From: Thermoactinospora rubra | GTDB taxonomy: Bacteria; Actinomycetota; Actinomycetes; Streptosporangiales; Streptosporangiaceae | NCBI RefSeq assembly: GCF_002093975.1 | Contig: NZ_MSZZ01000032.1 | Span: 1 to 64,000, forward strand | DNA: 64,000 nucleotides | Direction: 5' to 3' | In this document: positions 19,264 to 28,729 of the stretch, in pieces | Position numbering within the stretch: the stretch's first letter is position 1 | How the letters are laid out: each line of letters starts with the position of its first letter | Notes under the pieces: generated by a model | Databases searched by the model: none | What the model was told of the DNA's origin: nothing | What the model saw: the letters and a program-made list of their open reading frames with translations, nothing else | Program-made: the position numbers and the translations under genes

Positions 19264-21159
19264 ATGGGGAATGTGAGTGGCGACTGGGACAACGGCGTGG
19301 CGCCGGCCGACGACGGCTTGGTGCACGCCGTGCTGGCCAGCGCGCCCAACGCCGTGGTCGCGCTGGACCGCGACCAGACCGTGCTGGTGTGGAACGCCGC
19401 GGCGGAGAAGCTGTTCGGCTGGACGGCCGAGGAGATGCTCGGGCGCCGGGCCCCGATCGTGCCCGCCGAGCTGACGGCCGAGCACCACGCGGTGCTGGAG
19501 CGGGTCCGCACCGGCGGCCAGGTCAGCTTACGCACCAAGCGCTTCCGCCGGGACGGCACGCTGCTCGACCTGCGCGTCGACACCAGCGCCCTGTGGCAGG
19601 GCTCCTCGGTGGCCGGGTACGTGTGCGTGCACCACAGCGTCAAGGACGACATCGCCGCGCGGAACCGCGGCGCGCGCCGCGCCCACCTCGTGCGCAAGCT
19701 CACCGACGTGGTCGCCGACATCAACGCGGCGCTGGAGCTGTCGGCGGTGCTGGACCGGATCGCGGCCAGCCTGACCGAGCTGACCGGCGCCGACGCGGGC
19801 GGCTTCGTGCTCATCGAGGATGAGCGGGTGCGCCTGGTGTCCTCCCACCGGCTGCCGGAACGGCTCAAGGGCGCCACCGCCGACCTGGGGGCCAGCCTGG
19901 TGGGCAAGCTGCTGCGCACCGGCAAGACGGTTTTGCTGGAGACGCGCGAGCTCGACGACCTGATCTGGGCCGAGCTGCCCGGCCTGCACACCATCGCGCT
20001 GGGCCTGGCCGCCGTGGGCGGCCGGCCGTACGGCGCCCTGTATGCCCTGTTCGCCAACGGCAAGCCCGGCCACATCGAGCTGGAGCTGCTGGAGCTGCTG
20101 GCCGGGCACGCGAGCATCGCGGTGGGCAACGCGGTCGCCTACCAGGACGCGGTACGGCAGCGCGCCCACGAGCGCGCGGTGTTCGACGCCAGCGCCGACG
20201 GCATCGCGGTCCTCGACCGGCACGGCTCGGTGATCCAGTGGAACCCGGCGGCCGGCGAGCTGACCGGGTTCTCGGCCGAGGCCGTGCTGGGCGGGCCGCC
20301 GCCGTTCCCGCTGCCGGAGCCGGGCAGCAAGCGGACGGTGCAGCTGGAGTCCGGGCGCTGGCTGGACATCGTGGCCGCGGAGATCTCCGAGACCGGCGAG
20401 GTCGTGGTCGACTTCCGCGACGTGACCGCGGCCAAGGAGCTGGAGGAGGCCAAGGACCTGTTCCTGGCCACCACCAGCCACGAGCTGCGCACGCCGATCA
20501 CGATCGTGCGCGGCTTCGCCAGCACGCTGGACTCCCGCTGGGACAAGCTGACCGACGCCGAGCGCAGGGCGGCCGTCCACACCATCGCCGAGCGGGCCCG
20601 CTCCCTCGGCCGGCTGATGGACCACCTGCTGCTGGGCGCCAGGGCGGGCGCGGAGGAGCTGTCGGTCCGCATCGAGGCCTTCGACGTGGGGGAGCGGATC
20701 CACGCCGCCACGCTGGGCCTGCCCACGCTGTCGGACAAGCACCGCGTCGAGGTGCACGTCCCGCCCGATCTGCCCAGGGCCATGGGCGACGCGCTGGCCA
20801 CCGACATCATCCTCGGCCAGCTGCTGGAGAACGCCTTCAAGTACTCGCCGAGCGGCGGCCTCATCTCCGTGGCGGCCTGGCGGGAGGACCAGGCCGTGGT
20901 GGTGGTCGTCGACGACGACGGCGTGGGTATCCGGCCCGCGGACCGGGAGCGGATCTTCGAGCGGTTCGTGCAGGCCGACAGCGGCGACCGCAGGCGGTTC
21001 GGCGGCGTCGGGCTGGGCCTGTACATCGTGCGGAGCCTGGCCCGGGCGCAGGGCGGCGACGTGACGGCCCACCCCAGGCCTGGTGGCGGGACGCGGATGC
21101 GGCTAGCCTTACCTGCCGAACCGGCATCATTTATCGGACGCGACACACCCAGGCGGTAA
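19264..21159 (+). CDS. Soluble multi-sensor histidine kinase (PAS-GAF-PAS-HisKA-HATPase)
   Basis: 631-residue kinase with no membrane helix, so it senses a cytoplasmic cue. Domains in order: PAS (about 15-130), GAF (about 155-295), PAS (about 300-390), dimerisation/phosphoacceptor (397-465, SHELRTP with His406) and a HATPase domain with LLENAFKYSP, DDDGVGI and GVGLGLYIV. No response regulator is adjacent, so it is an orphan or signals to a distant partner. An ATG at 19264 or a GTG at 19273 are both possible starts. Confidence 0.92.
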   Translation: MGNVSGDWDNGVAPADDGLVHAVLASAPNAVVALDRDQTVLVWNAAAEKLFGWTAEEMLGRRAPIVPAELTAEHHAVLERVRTGGQVSLRTKRFRRDGTLLDLRVDTSALWQGSSVAGYVCVHHSVKDDIAARNRGARRAHLVRKLTDVVADINAALELSAVLDRIAASLTELTGADAGGFVLIEDERVRLVSSHRLPERLKGATADLGASLVGKLLRTGKTVLLETRELDDLIWAELPGLHTIALGLAAVGGRPYGALYALFANGKPGHIELELLELLAGHASIAVGNAVAYQDAVRQRAHERAVFDASADGIAVLDRHGSVIQWNPAAGELTGFSAEAVLGGPPPFPLPEPGSKRTVQLESGRWLDIVAAEISETGEVVVDFRDVTAAKELEEAKDLFLATTSHELRTPITIVRGFASTLDSRWDKLTDAERRAAVHTIAERARSLGRLMDHLLLGARAGAEELSVRIEAFDVGERIHAATLGLPTLSDKHRVEVHVPPDLPRAMGDALATDIILGQLLENAFKYSPSGGLISVAAWREDQAVVVVVDDDGVGIRPADRERIFERFVQADSGDRRRFGGVGLGLYIVRSLARAQGGDVTAHPRPGGGTRMRLALPAEPASFIGRDTPRR

Positions 21160-21301
21160 CGAGGCGGTCACGGATCTGCTGATCTATCGTCCAATGTGGG
21201 CAAGCTGTGATCGGAGCCCGGTTTCTGGGACCGATTAACGGGGCATTTCGGTCGTACCGGGGTGTGTTCCCTCGGGGGGACCAGGGAGCGGGGAGGTGGG
21301 T

Positions 21302-21715
21302 GTGTCGAGCGTGGTGCTCCTGCCGTACGCACCGTCGAGCGTCGCCGTCGCACGCCAGCGCCTCAGCACTGACCTGCGGGAAAGCGGGGTCTACCCCGAC
21401 GCCGTCGACGATGCGGTGCTGGTGGTGAGCGAGTTGCTGAGCAACGCGCTGCGCCACGCCCACCCGCTGCCGTCGGGCATGATCAGGGTGGCCTGGATGT
21501 GCAGCGACGACCGGGTGGAGGTCGCTGTGAGTGACGGGGGGTCGGCCACCGAGCCGCGCGCCGGCCGTCCCACCCTGTCGTCGCTGGGCGGCCGGGGGCT
21601 GGGGATCGTCGACTACGTCGCCGAACGGTGGGGTGTGCGCCACGAGGGCGACACCACCACCGTCTGGGCCGTGCTGCCGGCTCCGCAGGAGAAACTCCTG
21701 CAAGAGGCCGGTTAG
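21302..21715 (+). CDS. Anti-sigma-factor-like ATP-binding protein (HATPase_c_2, RsbW/SpoIIAB type)
   Basis: 137-residue GHKL ATPase with VSELLSNALRHA (N box), VSDGG (G1) and GRGLGIV (G2). Such small proteins act as anti-sigma kinases in partner-switching networks with STAS antagonists; two STAS proteins occur in this window at 25.4 and 42.0 kb, but not next to it. GTG 21302 is chosen because GGGGAGG lies six bases ahead; the GTG at 21296 lies inside that ribosome site. Its stop overlaps the convergent yidC stop. Confidence 0.88.
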   Translation: MSSVVLLPYAPSSVAVARQRLSTDLRESGVYPDAVDDAVLVVSELLSNALRHAHPLPSGMIRVAWMCSDDRVEVAVSDGGSATEPRAGRPTLSSLGGRGLGIVDYVAERWGVRHEGDTTTVWAVLPAPQEKLLQEAG

Positions 21716-22341
21716 TAGAGGACGAGCCGCTCCGTGTAGGTCCACGCCGTGGACACCAGCAGGTAGAGCCCGGCGGCCAGCGGCAGGAACAGCGCCGCGG
21801 CGGCCGAGCCGTACGCCATCAGCGGCAGGATCCTCCGCATCATTTCGGGCTGGTCTTCAGGTAGCCTCTCCTTCACTTTCCGCGAGGTCAGCCAGGCCAC
21901 GACCAGGATCGCGGCGACCAACACCGCGAAGACCATAAATGGCCAGCTAATCAGACCGAAATTGGCGACCACGGCGGCGACGTTCTGCCCCAGCGGCGCG
22001 CCGAACAGGTCGTGACCCACCAGCGCGGTCGGATGGGTGGCCACCCGGTACATCAGCCACAGGAACGGCAGCTGCGCCAGACCCGGGAGGATCCCGGCGA
22101 ACGGCGAGCTGCCCTCCTTGGCGTACAGCGCCATGACCTCCTTCCGCAGCCGCTCGGGGTTCCTGGCGTAGCGCTTTTGGAGCTGCTTGAGCCTGGGCGC
22201 CAGCCGTTCTCTGAGCTTGACGCCGCGCGCCTGGCGGATGCCGAGCGGGAGGAGGAGCGACCGTACGGCGAGCGTGAACAGGACGATCGCGAGAGCCGGG
22301 TGCGTCAGCCCGGTGATGAACGCCACGAAAGTATCGATCAT
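21712..22341 (-). CDS. YidC/Oxa1-family membrane protein insertase, short paralogue
   Basis: 209-residue insertase with about five membrane helices; the family inserts and folds inner-membrane proteins. The cytoplasmic charged loop (LRERLAPRLKQLQKRYA) and the FAGILPGLAQLPFLWLMYR segment are typical. It is shorter than the essential YidC normally found beside rpmH near oriC, so this is probably a second, specialised copy. ATG 22341 follows GAAGGG by three to eight bases. It lies at the end of a leftward cluster with a DUF6412 protein and a tiny membrane protein. Confidence 0.9.
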   Translation of the reverse strand: MIDTFVAFITGLTHPALAIVLFTLAVRSLLLPLGIRQARGVKLRERLAPRLKQLQKRYARNPERLRKEVMALYAKEGSSPFAGILPGLAQLPFLWLMYRVATHPTALVGHDLFGAPLGQNVAAVVANFGLISWPFMVFAVLVAAILVVAWLTSRKVKERLPEDQPEMMRRILPLMAYGSAAAALFLPLAAGLYLLVSTAWTYTERLVLY

Positions 22342-22390
22342 GAGCCCTTCTTCGGGAACGGTGTCCTTCAGGGCTCGACACGAGCCCCGC

Positions 22391-22624
22391 CTACGTGAAG
22401 ACGGGGCGAAGGGATGGCGCTCGCGGCCGCGGCCTGCCCGCGGCGTCGGGATCGCGCTGCCGCAGGAACGCGGTGCGCCTGCCGTACATCCGCACAAACG
22501 CGGGCACGCCGGGCTCGCGCACGGTGGGCAGCCTGCCGCTCGCCCAGAAGGCCAGCAGCAGGCTCGCGACGACGATCAGGCCGGCCGGGTCGTGCAGGAG
22601 GGCCAGCGCGAACAGGAACGTCAC
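22391..22624 (-). CDS. DUF6412-type small membrane protein
   Basis: 77-residue protein with one or two N-terminal hydrophobic segments (LFALALLHDPAG, IVVASLLLAFWASG) and an Arg/Pro-rich tail. The layout agrees with the DUF6412 proteins that accompany short YidC paralogues in actinobacteria; that association is from memory and not searched here. GTG 22624 overlaps the upstream gene's TGA by four bases. It may be a partner or substrate of the neighbouring insertase. Confidence 0.7.
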   Translation of the reverse strand: MTFLFALALLHDPAGLIVVASLLLAFWASGRLPTVREPGVPAFVRMYGRRTAFLRQRDPDAAGRPRPRAPSLRPVFT

Positions 22625-22797
22625 CGGTAGGACGACGAGGAACCGCTGACCAGCCGGACGACCAGGAAAACCACGACGCCGATGACGCCGATGATCAGTG
22701 CCACCTTCACCAGCCCCACCACCATGGGGAGGATGAAGTTGAACAGCACGAAGAGGCCGAGCAGAGTGCCCGCCACGAGCATGATGATTCGACCCAT
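22621..22797 (-). CDS. 58-residue two-helix membrane protein
   Basis: Very small hydrophobic protein with two predicted helices (about 5-22 and 28-48) and a Ser-rich basic end (GSSSSYR). Evidence that it is real: ATG 22797 is immediately ahead of a purely membrane-type sequence, and its stop overlaps the next gene start (GTGA), which marks an operon of small protein, DUF6412 protein and, 49 bases later, the YidC paralogue. I do not recognise its family. Confidence 0.65.
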   Translation of the reverse strand: MGRIIMLVAGTLLGLFVLFNFILPMVVGLVKVALIIGVIGVVVFLVVRLVSGSSSSYR

Positions 22798-22893
22798 GCG
22801 CCCACCGTACGTCTTCCGCGCCCGAACCGCGATGGATCTTACGGACCCGTGACGATGCTGCCGCATTCCGGCCCCCCGCCGTACCGTTGACAG

Positions 22894-23583
22894 GTGAGCA
22901 CCCGCATCCTGGTCGTCGAGGACGACCCCACCGTCGCCGAGGTCGTGGCCCGGTACCTCGAGCGCGACGGGCACCAGGTGGAGTGCGTGGGCGACGGCGC
23001 CGAGGCGCTGCGCAGGGCGCTGGCCCAGCCGCCCGACCTGATGGTGCTCGACCTCATGCTGCCCAAGGTCGACGGGCTGCAGGTGTGCAGGAAGCTGCGG
23101 GAGCGCTGGCCGGTTCCGGTGATCATGCTGACCGCGCTGGGCGAGGAGATCGACCGCGTCGTGGGCCTGGAGACCGGCGCCGACGACTACGTCACCAAGC
23201 CGTTCAGCCCCCGGGAGCTGGCCCTGCGCGTGCAGTCCGTGCTGCGCCGCGCCCGCGGGGCCACCGTCACGGGCGGCACCGGGGTGCTGCGCGACGGGGA
23301 CCTCGTGGTGGACGTCGGCGCCCACGAGGTACGGCTCGGCGGCAGGGAGGTCATGCTCACCACGAGGGAGTTCGACCTGCTGGCCTACCTCATGCGCAAC
23401 CCGCGCCAGGCGTTCAGCCGGGCCGCCCTGCTGAACCAGGTGTGGGGGTGGTCCTTCGGCGACACCTCGACCGTGACCGTCCACGTGCGCCGGCTGCGGG
23501 AGAAGATCGAGCCCGACCCCACCGCGCCCCGCCGCATCGTCACGGTCTGGGGGGTCGGCTACCGGTACGAGCCGCTGTCATGA
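22894..23583 (+). CDS. OmpR/PhoB-family response regulator
   Basis: 229-residue two-domain regulator. The receiver (1-120) has the acidic pair Asp10/Asp11, the phosphoacceptor Asp53 (MVLDLMLPK) and Lys in DYVTKPFSP. The C-terminal winged helix (about 135-228) includes [12 protein letters not shown] and [15 protein letters not shown] 22894 is the start. The stop overlaps the next gene by four bases (ATGA), so kinase and regulator are a translationally coupled pair. Confidence 0.95.
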   Translation: MSTRILVVEDDPTVAEVVARYLERDGHQVECVGDGAEALRRALAQPPDLMVLDLMLPKVDGLQVCRKLRERWPVPVIMLTALGEEIDRVVGLETGADDYVTKPFSPRELALRVQSVLRRARGATVTGGTGVLRDGDLVVDVGAHEVRLGGREVMLTTREFDLLAYLMRNPRQAFSRAALLNQVWGWSFGDTSTVTVHVRRLREKIEPDPTAPRRIVTVWGVGYRYEPLS

Positions 23584-24656
23584 CCGTCCTGGAGATCATC
23601 ACGATCACCGCCGGGCTGGGCGGCCTGGTGGCCCTGGCGGGCGTGGCCGTGCTGTCCCGGCTGCGGACCCTGCGGGCCATGGTGGTGCTCGTCGTGGTCG
23701 TCGCGGTGCTCGCGACCCTGGCGGGCGTGGTCGCCGGGATCTTCAAGATGGCCATCGAGGGCTCGGCACGCGACACCGTGCTCGGCGTCGTCGCCGTCGG
23801 CGGGCTGGTCGGGCTCGCGGTGGCGGCGATGCTCGCCCGGCGCGTCGTGGCCGAGAGCGGGAGGCTGGCGCAGGCCGTACGGGCCAGCGACTACGTCGCG
23901 CCCCAGGGGCTCCCGGCCGAGCTGCAGGTCATCGCCGACGCCCTGGAGGAGTCGTACGCGCGGGAACGCTCCCTGGAGGGCGCGCGGCGCGAGCTGGTCG
24001 CGTGGGTGAGCCACGACCTGCGCACCCCCCTGGCCGGCATGCGCGCCATGGTCGAGGCGCTGGAGGACGGCGTGGTGACCGATCCGGCGACCGTGAGCCG
24101 CTACCACGCGCAGATCCGGGTCGAGGTCGAACGGCTGTCGGCGATGGTGGACGACCTGTTCGAGCTGTCGCGCATCCACGCGGGGACGCTGAAGCTGTCG
24201 CGCGCCCGGGTCGGGCTGGCCGACCTGGTGGCCGACACCATCGACCAGACCGAGCCGCTGGCCAGGGCCAAGGGAGTACGGCTGGCGGTGTCGGCCGAGC
24301 CGATCCCCATCGAGGCGGACGCCGGGGCCCTGGGGCGGGCGCTGGGCAACCTCGTCGTCAACGCGATCCGGTACACCCCCTCCGACGGGGTCGTGGAGCT
24401 GCGGGCGTTCCAGGACGAGGACGCGGTGTGCGTGTCGGTCCGGGACGCCTGCGGGGGCATCCCGGAGAAGGATCTGGAGCGCGTCTTCGACGTCGCCTTC
24501 CGTGGCGAGTCGGCCCGCACCCCCGGCAAGGACGGGGGCGCGGGGCTCGGGCTGGCGATCGCGCAGGGGATCGTGGAGGCCCATCAGGGCGCGATCGGAG
24601 TGGTGAACGACGGGCCGGGATGCCGGTTCGACATCCGGTTGCCGCTCAGGGGTTGA
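23580..24656 (+). CDS. Membrane sensor histidine kinase paired with the upstream regulator
   Basis: 358-residue kinase with two N-terminal membrane segments (about 5-25 and 32-56), a third near 66-86 and almost no extracellular domain, so it may sense the membrane itself. A short HAMP-like stretch leads to SHDLRTP (His145), and the HATPase domain has [22 protein letters not shown] and a D(A/G)CGG variant of the G1 box (DACGGIPE). The last 11 bases overlap the convergent hypothetical gene. Confidence 0.93.
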   Translation: MTVLEIITITAGLGGLVALAGVAVLSRLRTLRAMVVLVVVVAVLATLAGVVAGIFKMAIEGSARDTVLGVVAVGGLVGLAVAAMLARRVVAESGRLAQAVRASDYVAPQGLPAELQVIADALEESYARERSLEGARRELVAWVSHDLRTPLAGMRAMVEALEDGVVTDPATVSRYHAQIRVEVERLSAMVDDLFELSRIHAGTLKLSRARVGLADLVADTIDQTEPLARAKGVRLAVSAEPIPIEADAGALGRALGNLVVNAIRYTPSDGVVELRAFQDEDAVCVSVRDACGGIPEKDLERVFDVAFRGESARTPGKDGGAGLGLAIAQGIVEAHQGAIGVVNDGPGCRFDIRLPLRG

Positions 24657-25137
24657 GCTCGTGCTGCGGGTCCAGCTCCGGCGGTGTGCCGGGAGGCGGT
24701 TCGGTGAGCTGGGCCGGGCTCGCGTCGGCGGGCTGGGCCGGGCTCGCGTCGGCCGGGAGTGTCAGACTTGCATGGAAAGCCTCTGACATCGCCCGGAATG
24801 TCGGACAGGGCCAGCGCCACATGCAGCTGCGGCACCGCAGGATCGGATGCGCGGCGTCGCTGGTGATCCCGCCCGCGTCGCGCGGCTGGTGCAGGTCCAG
24901 CAGGCGCAGCCCCAGCTCCACGAACATGAGCAGGGTGTCGCGCGCCCCGGCCAGGAAGTCCAGGTCCTCCCTCGCCAGCCGGGCGCGGACCGGCACGAAC
25001 CCCTCGTGGTTCACCAGCCCCCGCAGGCGCGTCGCCTGCTCCTCCCAGGACCGCGCCTTCTCCGTGCGCAGGAGCAGGTCCTCGAGGATCTCCCGGAGCC
25101 GGTGTCGTTGCGGATCGTCGGACAGCTCGTTGGTCAT
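24646..25137 (-). CDS. Hypothetical protein with cysteine-tryptophan motif
   Basis: 163-residue protein, function not recognised. The first half is helical and charged ([18 protein letters not shown]), the middle has a compact [18 protein letters not shown] motif with three cysteines that could bind a metal, and the end contains two DASPAQPA-type repeats. I chose ATG 25137; an upstream in-frame GTG is possible. It converges on the histidine kinase with an 11-base overlap. Confidence 0.6.
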   Translation of the reverse strand: MTNELSDDPQRHRLREILEDLLLRTEKARSWEEQATRLRGLVNHEGFVPVRARLAREDLDFLAGARDTLLMFVELGLRLLDLHQPRDAGGITSDAAHPILRCRSCMWRWPCPTFRAMSEAFHASLTLPADASPAQPADASPAQLTEPPPGTPPELDPQHELNP

Positions 25138-25392
25138 GCGATGCTCGGGCCCGATCGGTCTGGCCACCCGTGTCCCCCTTCGTACGTCAGGGTCGTGATT
25201 CGCACGTGAACGTGGTGGACCGGACTCGGAGGTAACCGGGCCTTCCCCCCCTTCCGGCCGCGCCGGTGTCACACTGTTAAGCTTCGCGTACTCAGCGTTT
25301 TCGCGGAGCCCAAACGGGGCACAAAAAGCTGATCACCTCGGATTGGCGTGACAAGCGTGACCGGAGGCCTTCGTGCGGATAGCCTGCCCTCT

Positions 25393-25740
25393 GTGGAGCT
25401 GAAGGTCTCGACTCGATCACATGCCGGCCACGCCCTGGTGGCGATCGTCGGTGAAATCGACCTCTATACGGCCCCGAGGCTGCAGGCGGAGTTCACCCGG
25501 CTGCTCCAGGAAGGGCCCCGCCGCGTGGTCATCGACATGTCCGGCGTGGAGTTCTGCGACTCCACGGGCATGAACGTGCTGCTGTCGGCGCTCAAGCGCA
25601 CCAAGGAGCAGGGCGGCGCCCTCGAGGTCGCCTCGCCCCGCCCGGCCGTACGCAAGATCCTGCAGGTCACCGGGCTCGACTCGGTGTTCACCGTGCACGA
25701 CGCGGTGCCCGAGGAGCTCCTGATCGCCGAGGGCTCGTGA
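25393..25740 (+). CDS. STAS-domain anti-sigma-factor antagonist
   Basis: 115-residue STAS domain of the SpoIIAA/RsbV type, acting by binding an anti-sigma kinase when unphosphorylated. The phosphorylatable Ser lies in EFCDSTGMNVL and the fold begins GEIDLYTAPRLQAEF. I chose GTG 25393 because the family starts there; a GTG at 25348 would add 15 residues with no homology and no better ribosome site. A GT2 gene follows after nine bases, probably co-transcribed by chance of spacing. Confidence 0.85.
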   Translation: MELKVSTRSHAGHALVAIVGEIDLYTAPRLQAEFTRLLQEGPRRVVIDMSGVEFCDSTGMNVLLSALKRTKEQGGALEVASPRPAVRKILQVTGLDSVFTVHDAVPEELLIAEGS

Positions 25741-25749
25741 GGGTGTTGC

Positions 25750-26466
25750 GTGACTGCTGACACCGCGGTCGTCATCCCGGCCAGGAACGAGGCCGAGCGC
25801 ATCGCCGCCACCGTGACGGCCGCGCTGGAGCTGCCCGGCGTCGACCTGGTCGTGGTCGTCGACGACGGCTCCACCGACCAGACCGGCCGCGTGGCGCGTG
25901 CCGCCGGAGCCCGTGTGGTACGGCACAGCCGCAACCGCGGCAAGGCGGCCGCCATGGAGAGCGGGGCGGAAGCCGTACGCCTGCTCGACGGCGACGTGCC
26001 CCGGCACCTGCTGTTCCTCGACGCCGACCTCGGCGCCACGGCGTCGGCCGCCGCCCCGCTGATCGAGCCGGTGCGGGAGGGCGCGGCCGACATGACGATC
26101 GCCGTGTTCGCCAACCGGGTCAAGCTGGGCGGGCACGGGTTCGTGGTGCGCCTGTCGCGCGAGGGCATCCGGCGGCTGACCGGCTTCGAGGCGGCCCAGC
26201 CGCTGAACGGCCAGCGCTGCATCACCCGTGCCGCCTTCGAGGCCGCCCGCCCGCTCGCGCACGGCTTCGGCGTCGAGACGGGATTGACCGTCGACCTGCT
26301 GCGCAAGGGGTACCGCGTGGTGGAGGTCGAGGTCGACATGGCGCATCGGGCGACGGGGACGGACTGGCGCGCGCAGGTGCATCGGGCGCGGCAGTTCCGG
26401 GACGTGGCGCTCGCGCTGGCGGCCCGTGAGCCCGCTCTGCGGGATCTGCGGCGGTTGCGGCACTGA
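25750..26466 (+). CDS. Family 2 glycosyltransferase
   Basis: 238-residue GT-A fold enzyme. VVIPARNEAERIAATV starts the domain, followed by VVVDDGSTDQTG and the metal-binding DADLG; the nucleotide-sugar donor cannot be deduced. The layout (NRGKAAAMESGAEA) resembles the glucosyl-3-phosphoglycerate/dolichol-phosphate sugar synthase group. It lacks membrane helices. GTG 25750 is the start, nine bases after the STAS gene. Confidence 0.85.
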   Translation: MTADTAVVIPARNEAERIAATVTAALELPGVDLVVVVDDGSTDQTGRVARAAGARVVRHSRNRGKAAAMESGAEAVRLLDGDVPRHLLFLDADLGATASAAAPLIEPVREGAADMTIAVFANRVKLGGHGFVVRLSREGIRRLTGFEAAQPLNGQRCITRAAFEAARPLAHGFGVETGLTVDLLRKGYRVVEVEVDMAHRATGTDWRAQVHRARQFRDVALALAAREPALRDLRRLRH

Positions 26467-26918
26467 GGGGCCTTCGCCGGGGCATGGTCGGTGGCCTTGG
26501 TACGGCGAGGCGTGCCGGTGCGTTGTGCGGATGCCGTGTGTTGGCGCTGTGTGGCGGCGTTGCCAGGGGCGCGACTCCGATGGCGCGGTGCTCATGACGT
26601 AGCGCCAGATGGCAGCTTCCCGCGCCTGTCCGCCGGTCACCCGTCTCCACGCGCAAATGGCAACCCCTGGGGTTGGGCGATTTGCCTGATATGCGATGTG
26701 CCGAATTAGGGACGGGCGAAACGCCGAGACCGTGGGTTTGCGGATGCACCATTCCCCACGTGGCGGCTCCCTCTTTCCCGATCGCGGCACCGACGTCCCA
26801 TACGCCCGCTTCAGGAAGCAGCGGCTCGCCCCCGCCGCACGTGTTGCAGCAACGACCGCCCCGGTAGCCCGAGTGGCGGTAGGCCCGCCCCGCCGTACCG
26901 TGCGGCACCAGTTCCCGA
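26467..26918. other. Intergenic stretch with short palindrome
   Basis: About 450 bases without a gene that I can support. It contains CAACCCC-T-GGGGTTG at 26661-26675, flanked by an imperfect AAAT/ATTT outer arm, which could be a regulator site ahead of the mannosyltransferase gene. Short open frames here have no domain features. Confidence 0.4.
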
Positions 26919-28688
26919 ATGTGCTGGAATTTGCGGGTGAGATGGGAACGCGCGACACGGCCGGCAGGCCGGTCGGCCCTGGCCGCCTCGGTGGCCGCGG
27001 TCGCCCCCGCCGCCTCGATCGCCTCCGTCCTCCTCACCATCGCCGTCGCGGCCCTCGGCCCCTCCGCCATGGCCCCCGCCCTCCCCGGCCCCGCCTGGCA
27101 GCCGCCGTACTCCCTCGGCCTCCACCCCAGCCCCCACCTGGCCGTCTCCCTGGCCGCCGCAGCCGTCATCCTCGGCGGCCTCGGCCTCCTGGGCTCGCTG
27201 TATGCCCTCCACGCCACGCCCTCCAGTGCCGCGCCACCACACGGCTCCAAGCCCGCCACGAGCCCCGCATCCACCCACTCGGCGCGTCACCGTAGGGCCG
27301 GAAGGCTCGCCGTGCTCGGTTCCCTCGCCGCCGGGATCCTCGCCTTCCTTCCCCCCATCGGCTCGGCGGACCACCTCAACTACGCCGCCTACGGCCGCAT
27401 GGTCACCCTCGGCCTGAGCCCCTACACCCACGGTGCCGCCGACCTGCCCGGTGACCCCATCGCGGACGCGGTCGAGGACCCGTGGCGGGAGGAGCCCAGC
27501 GTCTATGGCCCGGTCGCCACGGCCGTCCAGGCGTTGGCCGCGTGGATCGGCGGCGACTCCCTGCGCCTGACGATCTTCGTCCTCGCAGCCGTCAACGCGG
27601 CCGCCTTCATCGCCACCGGCCTCCTCATCGACCGCTTCACCAGGCACGACCCCGACCGCCGGCTCCGCGCCGCCCTCCTGTGGACCGCCAACCCCCTGCT
27701 GCTCTACCACCTCGTCGCCGGCATGCACGCCGACACCCTGGCCATCGCCTGCGTGGTCGCCGCCCTGCTGGCCCGGGGGCGTCTGGTCACGAGCGGCGTC
27801 CTGCTGGGCCTGGGCGTCGCCGTCAAGCTGAACGCCGGCATCGTCGCCCTCGGCCCGGCGTGGGAGCTGCGAAGGCACCGCGGCAAGCTGCTCGTGGTGT
27901 CCGGTGTCGCGCTGGCGGTCGCCGGGGTGGGCTACGCGATCGCCGGCCTGGACGCTTTCAGCCAGGTCAGCACGACGGGCAAGGCCATCTCGCACGCATC
28001 GCTCTGGAAGCTCGTCCAGCGATGGTTCTGGATGGTTTTCGGGGAGGGTACGGCTTATCGCACGCAGATCCAGCTGTGCGCGCTCGCCGTCATGATCCTC
28101 CTGGCGTGGGGGCTGCTCCGGCGCCGCGCCGACCTCCTGGCCTCCGGTTCCCCGGGGCTGGCCAGCCGGCCGACGTCAGTCGTGTCCGGCGTCGACGAAT
28201 TGGCCCCTTCCCCAGGGTCCAGGGGAACCGGCTCCGAACCGGCCGGCGCCCGGACCGCCTCGGCGTTGTCGCCGCCCGGCGGAGCGGTGGAAGGGCCGGT
28301 GCCTCCGGGCCGGGCGGCCGACGGCATGGCCGGTGCGGATGCGCCGACCGTGGCGGCGGTGCTGGCGATCGCCTACCTGTTCGCCACGCCGTACATCCTG
28401 CCCTGGTACGACGGCCTGGCCTTCGGGCTCCTCGCCATCGTCGCCGCCTCCAAGCTGGACCTGTTCGTCGCGGCGCACATCGCGATCCTCTCGCTGGGCT
28501 ACCTGCCGGCGCGGGTGGAGGTGCCGCCGTCGGAGCTGGTGGAGTGGCTGCGGAACGTCGTGAGAATCGCCGTGGTGCCCTGGGCCTTGCTGGCGTTGAC
28601 GGCCCTGCTGTTGTGGTGGGTGTGGCGTGCTGGGGGCGGCGACCGCCGGAGGCGTGGTTCCCCGCCCCGTGGGGCTGGTTCACGGTGA
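26919..28688 (+). CDS. GT-C polyprenol-phosphate mannosyltransferase, MptB-like
   Basis: 589-residue membrane protein with roughly a dozen helices. The first extracellular loop carries SADHLNYAAYGR and SVYGPVATAVQ, the pattern seen in MptA/MptB-type alpha-1,6-mannosyltransferases that extend lipomannan from polyprenol-phosphate-mannose. Residues about 410-470 are a Gly/Pro/Ser-rich insertion between two helices, unusual for the family. Downstream neighbours include another GT-C protein (GT87), consistent with envelope glycan synthesis. The precise acceptor is unknown. The ATG at 26919 has no clear ribosome site; GTG 26937 is an alternative. Confidence 0.65.
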   Translation: MCWNLRVRWERATRPAGRSALAASVAAVAPAASIASVLLTIAVAALGPSAMAPALPGPAWQPPYSLGLHPSPHLAVSLAAAAVILGGLGLLGSLYALHATPSSAAPPHGSKPATSPASTHSARHRRAGRLAVLGSLAAGILAFLPPIGSADHLNYAAYGRMVTLGLSPYTHGAADLPGDPIADAVEDPWREEPSVYGPVATAVQALAAWIGGDSLRLTIFVLAAVNAAAFIATGLLIDRFTRHDPDRRLRAALLWTANPLLLYHLVAGMHADTLAIACVVAALLARGRLVTSGVLLGLGVAVKLNAGIVALGPAWELRRHRGKLLVVSGVALAVAGVGYAIAGLDAFSQVSTTGKAISHASLWKLVQRWFWMVFGEGTAYRTQIQLCALAVMILLAWGLLRRRADLLASGSPGLASRPTSVVSGVDELAPSPGSRGTGSEPAGARTASALSPPGGAVEGPVPPGRAADGMAGADAPTVAAVLAIAYLFATPYILPWYDGLAFGLLAIVAASKLDLFVAAHIAILSLGYLPARVEVPPSELVEWLRNVVRIAVVPWALLALTALLLWWVWRAGGGDRRRRGSPPRGAGSR

Positions 28689-28729
28689 CGTTGGGGCGGT
28701 TGCCGAGTCGCGTGGGGCGTCTCCGCCGG

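Noticed and set aside
23559-24584. Antisense frame across the sensor kinase
   Set aside because: Its sequence is Gln/His/Arg/Asp-rich shadow translation opposite a clear histidine kinase.
26491-26709. 72-codon frame in the gap before the MptB-like gene
   Set aside because: No ribosome site, no domain features and a palindrome runs through it.
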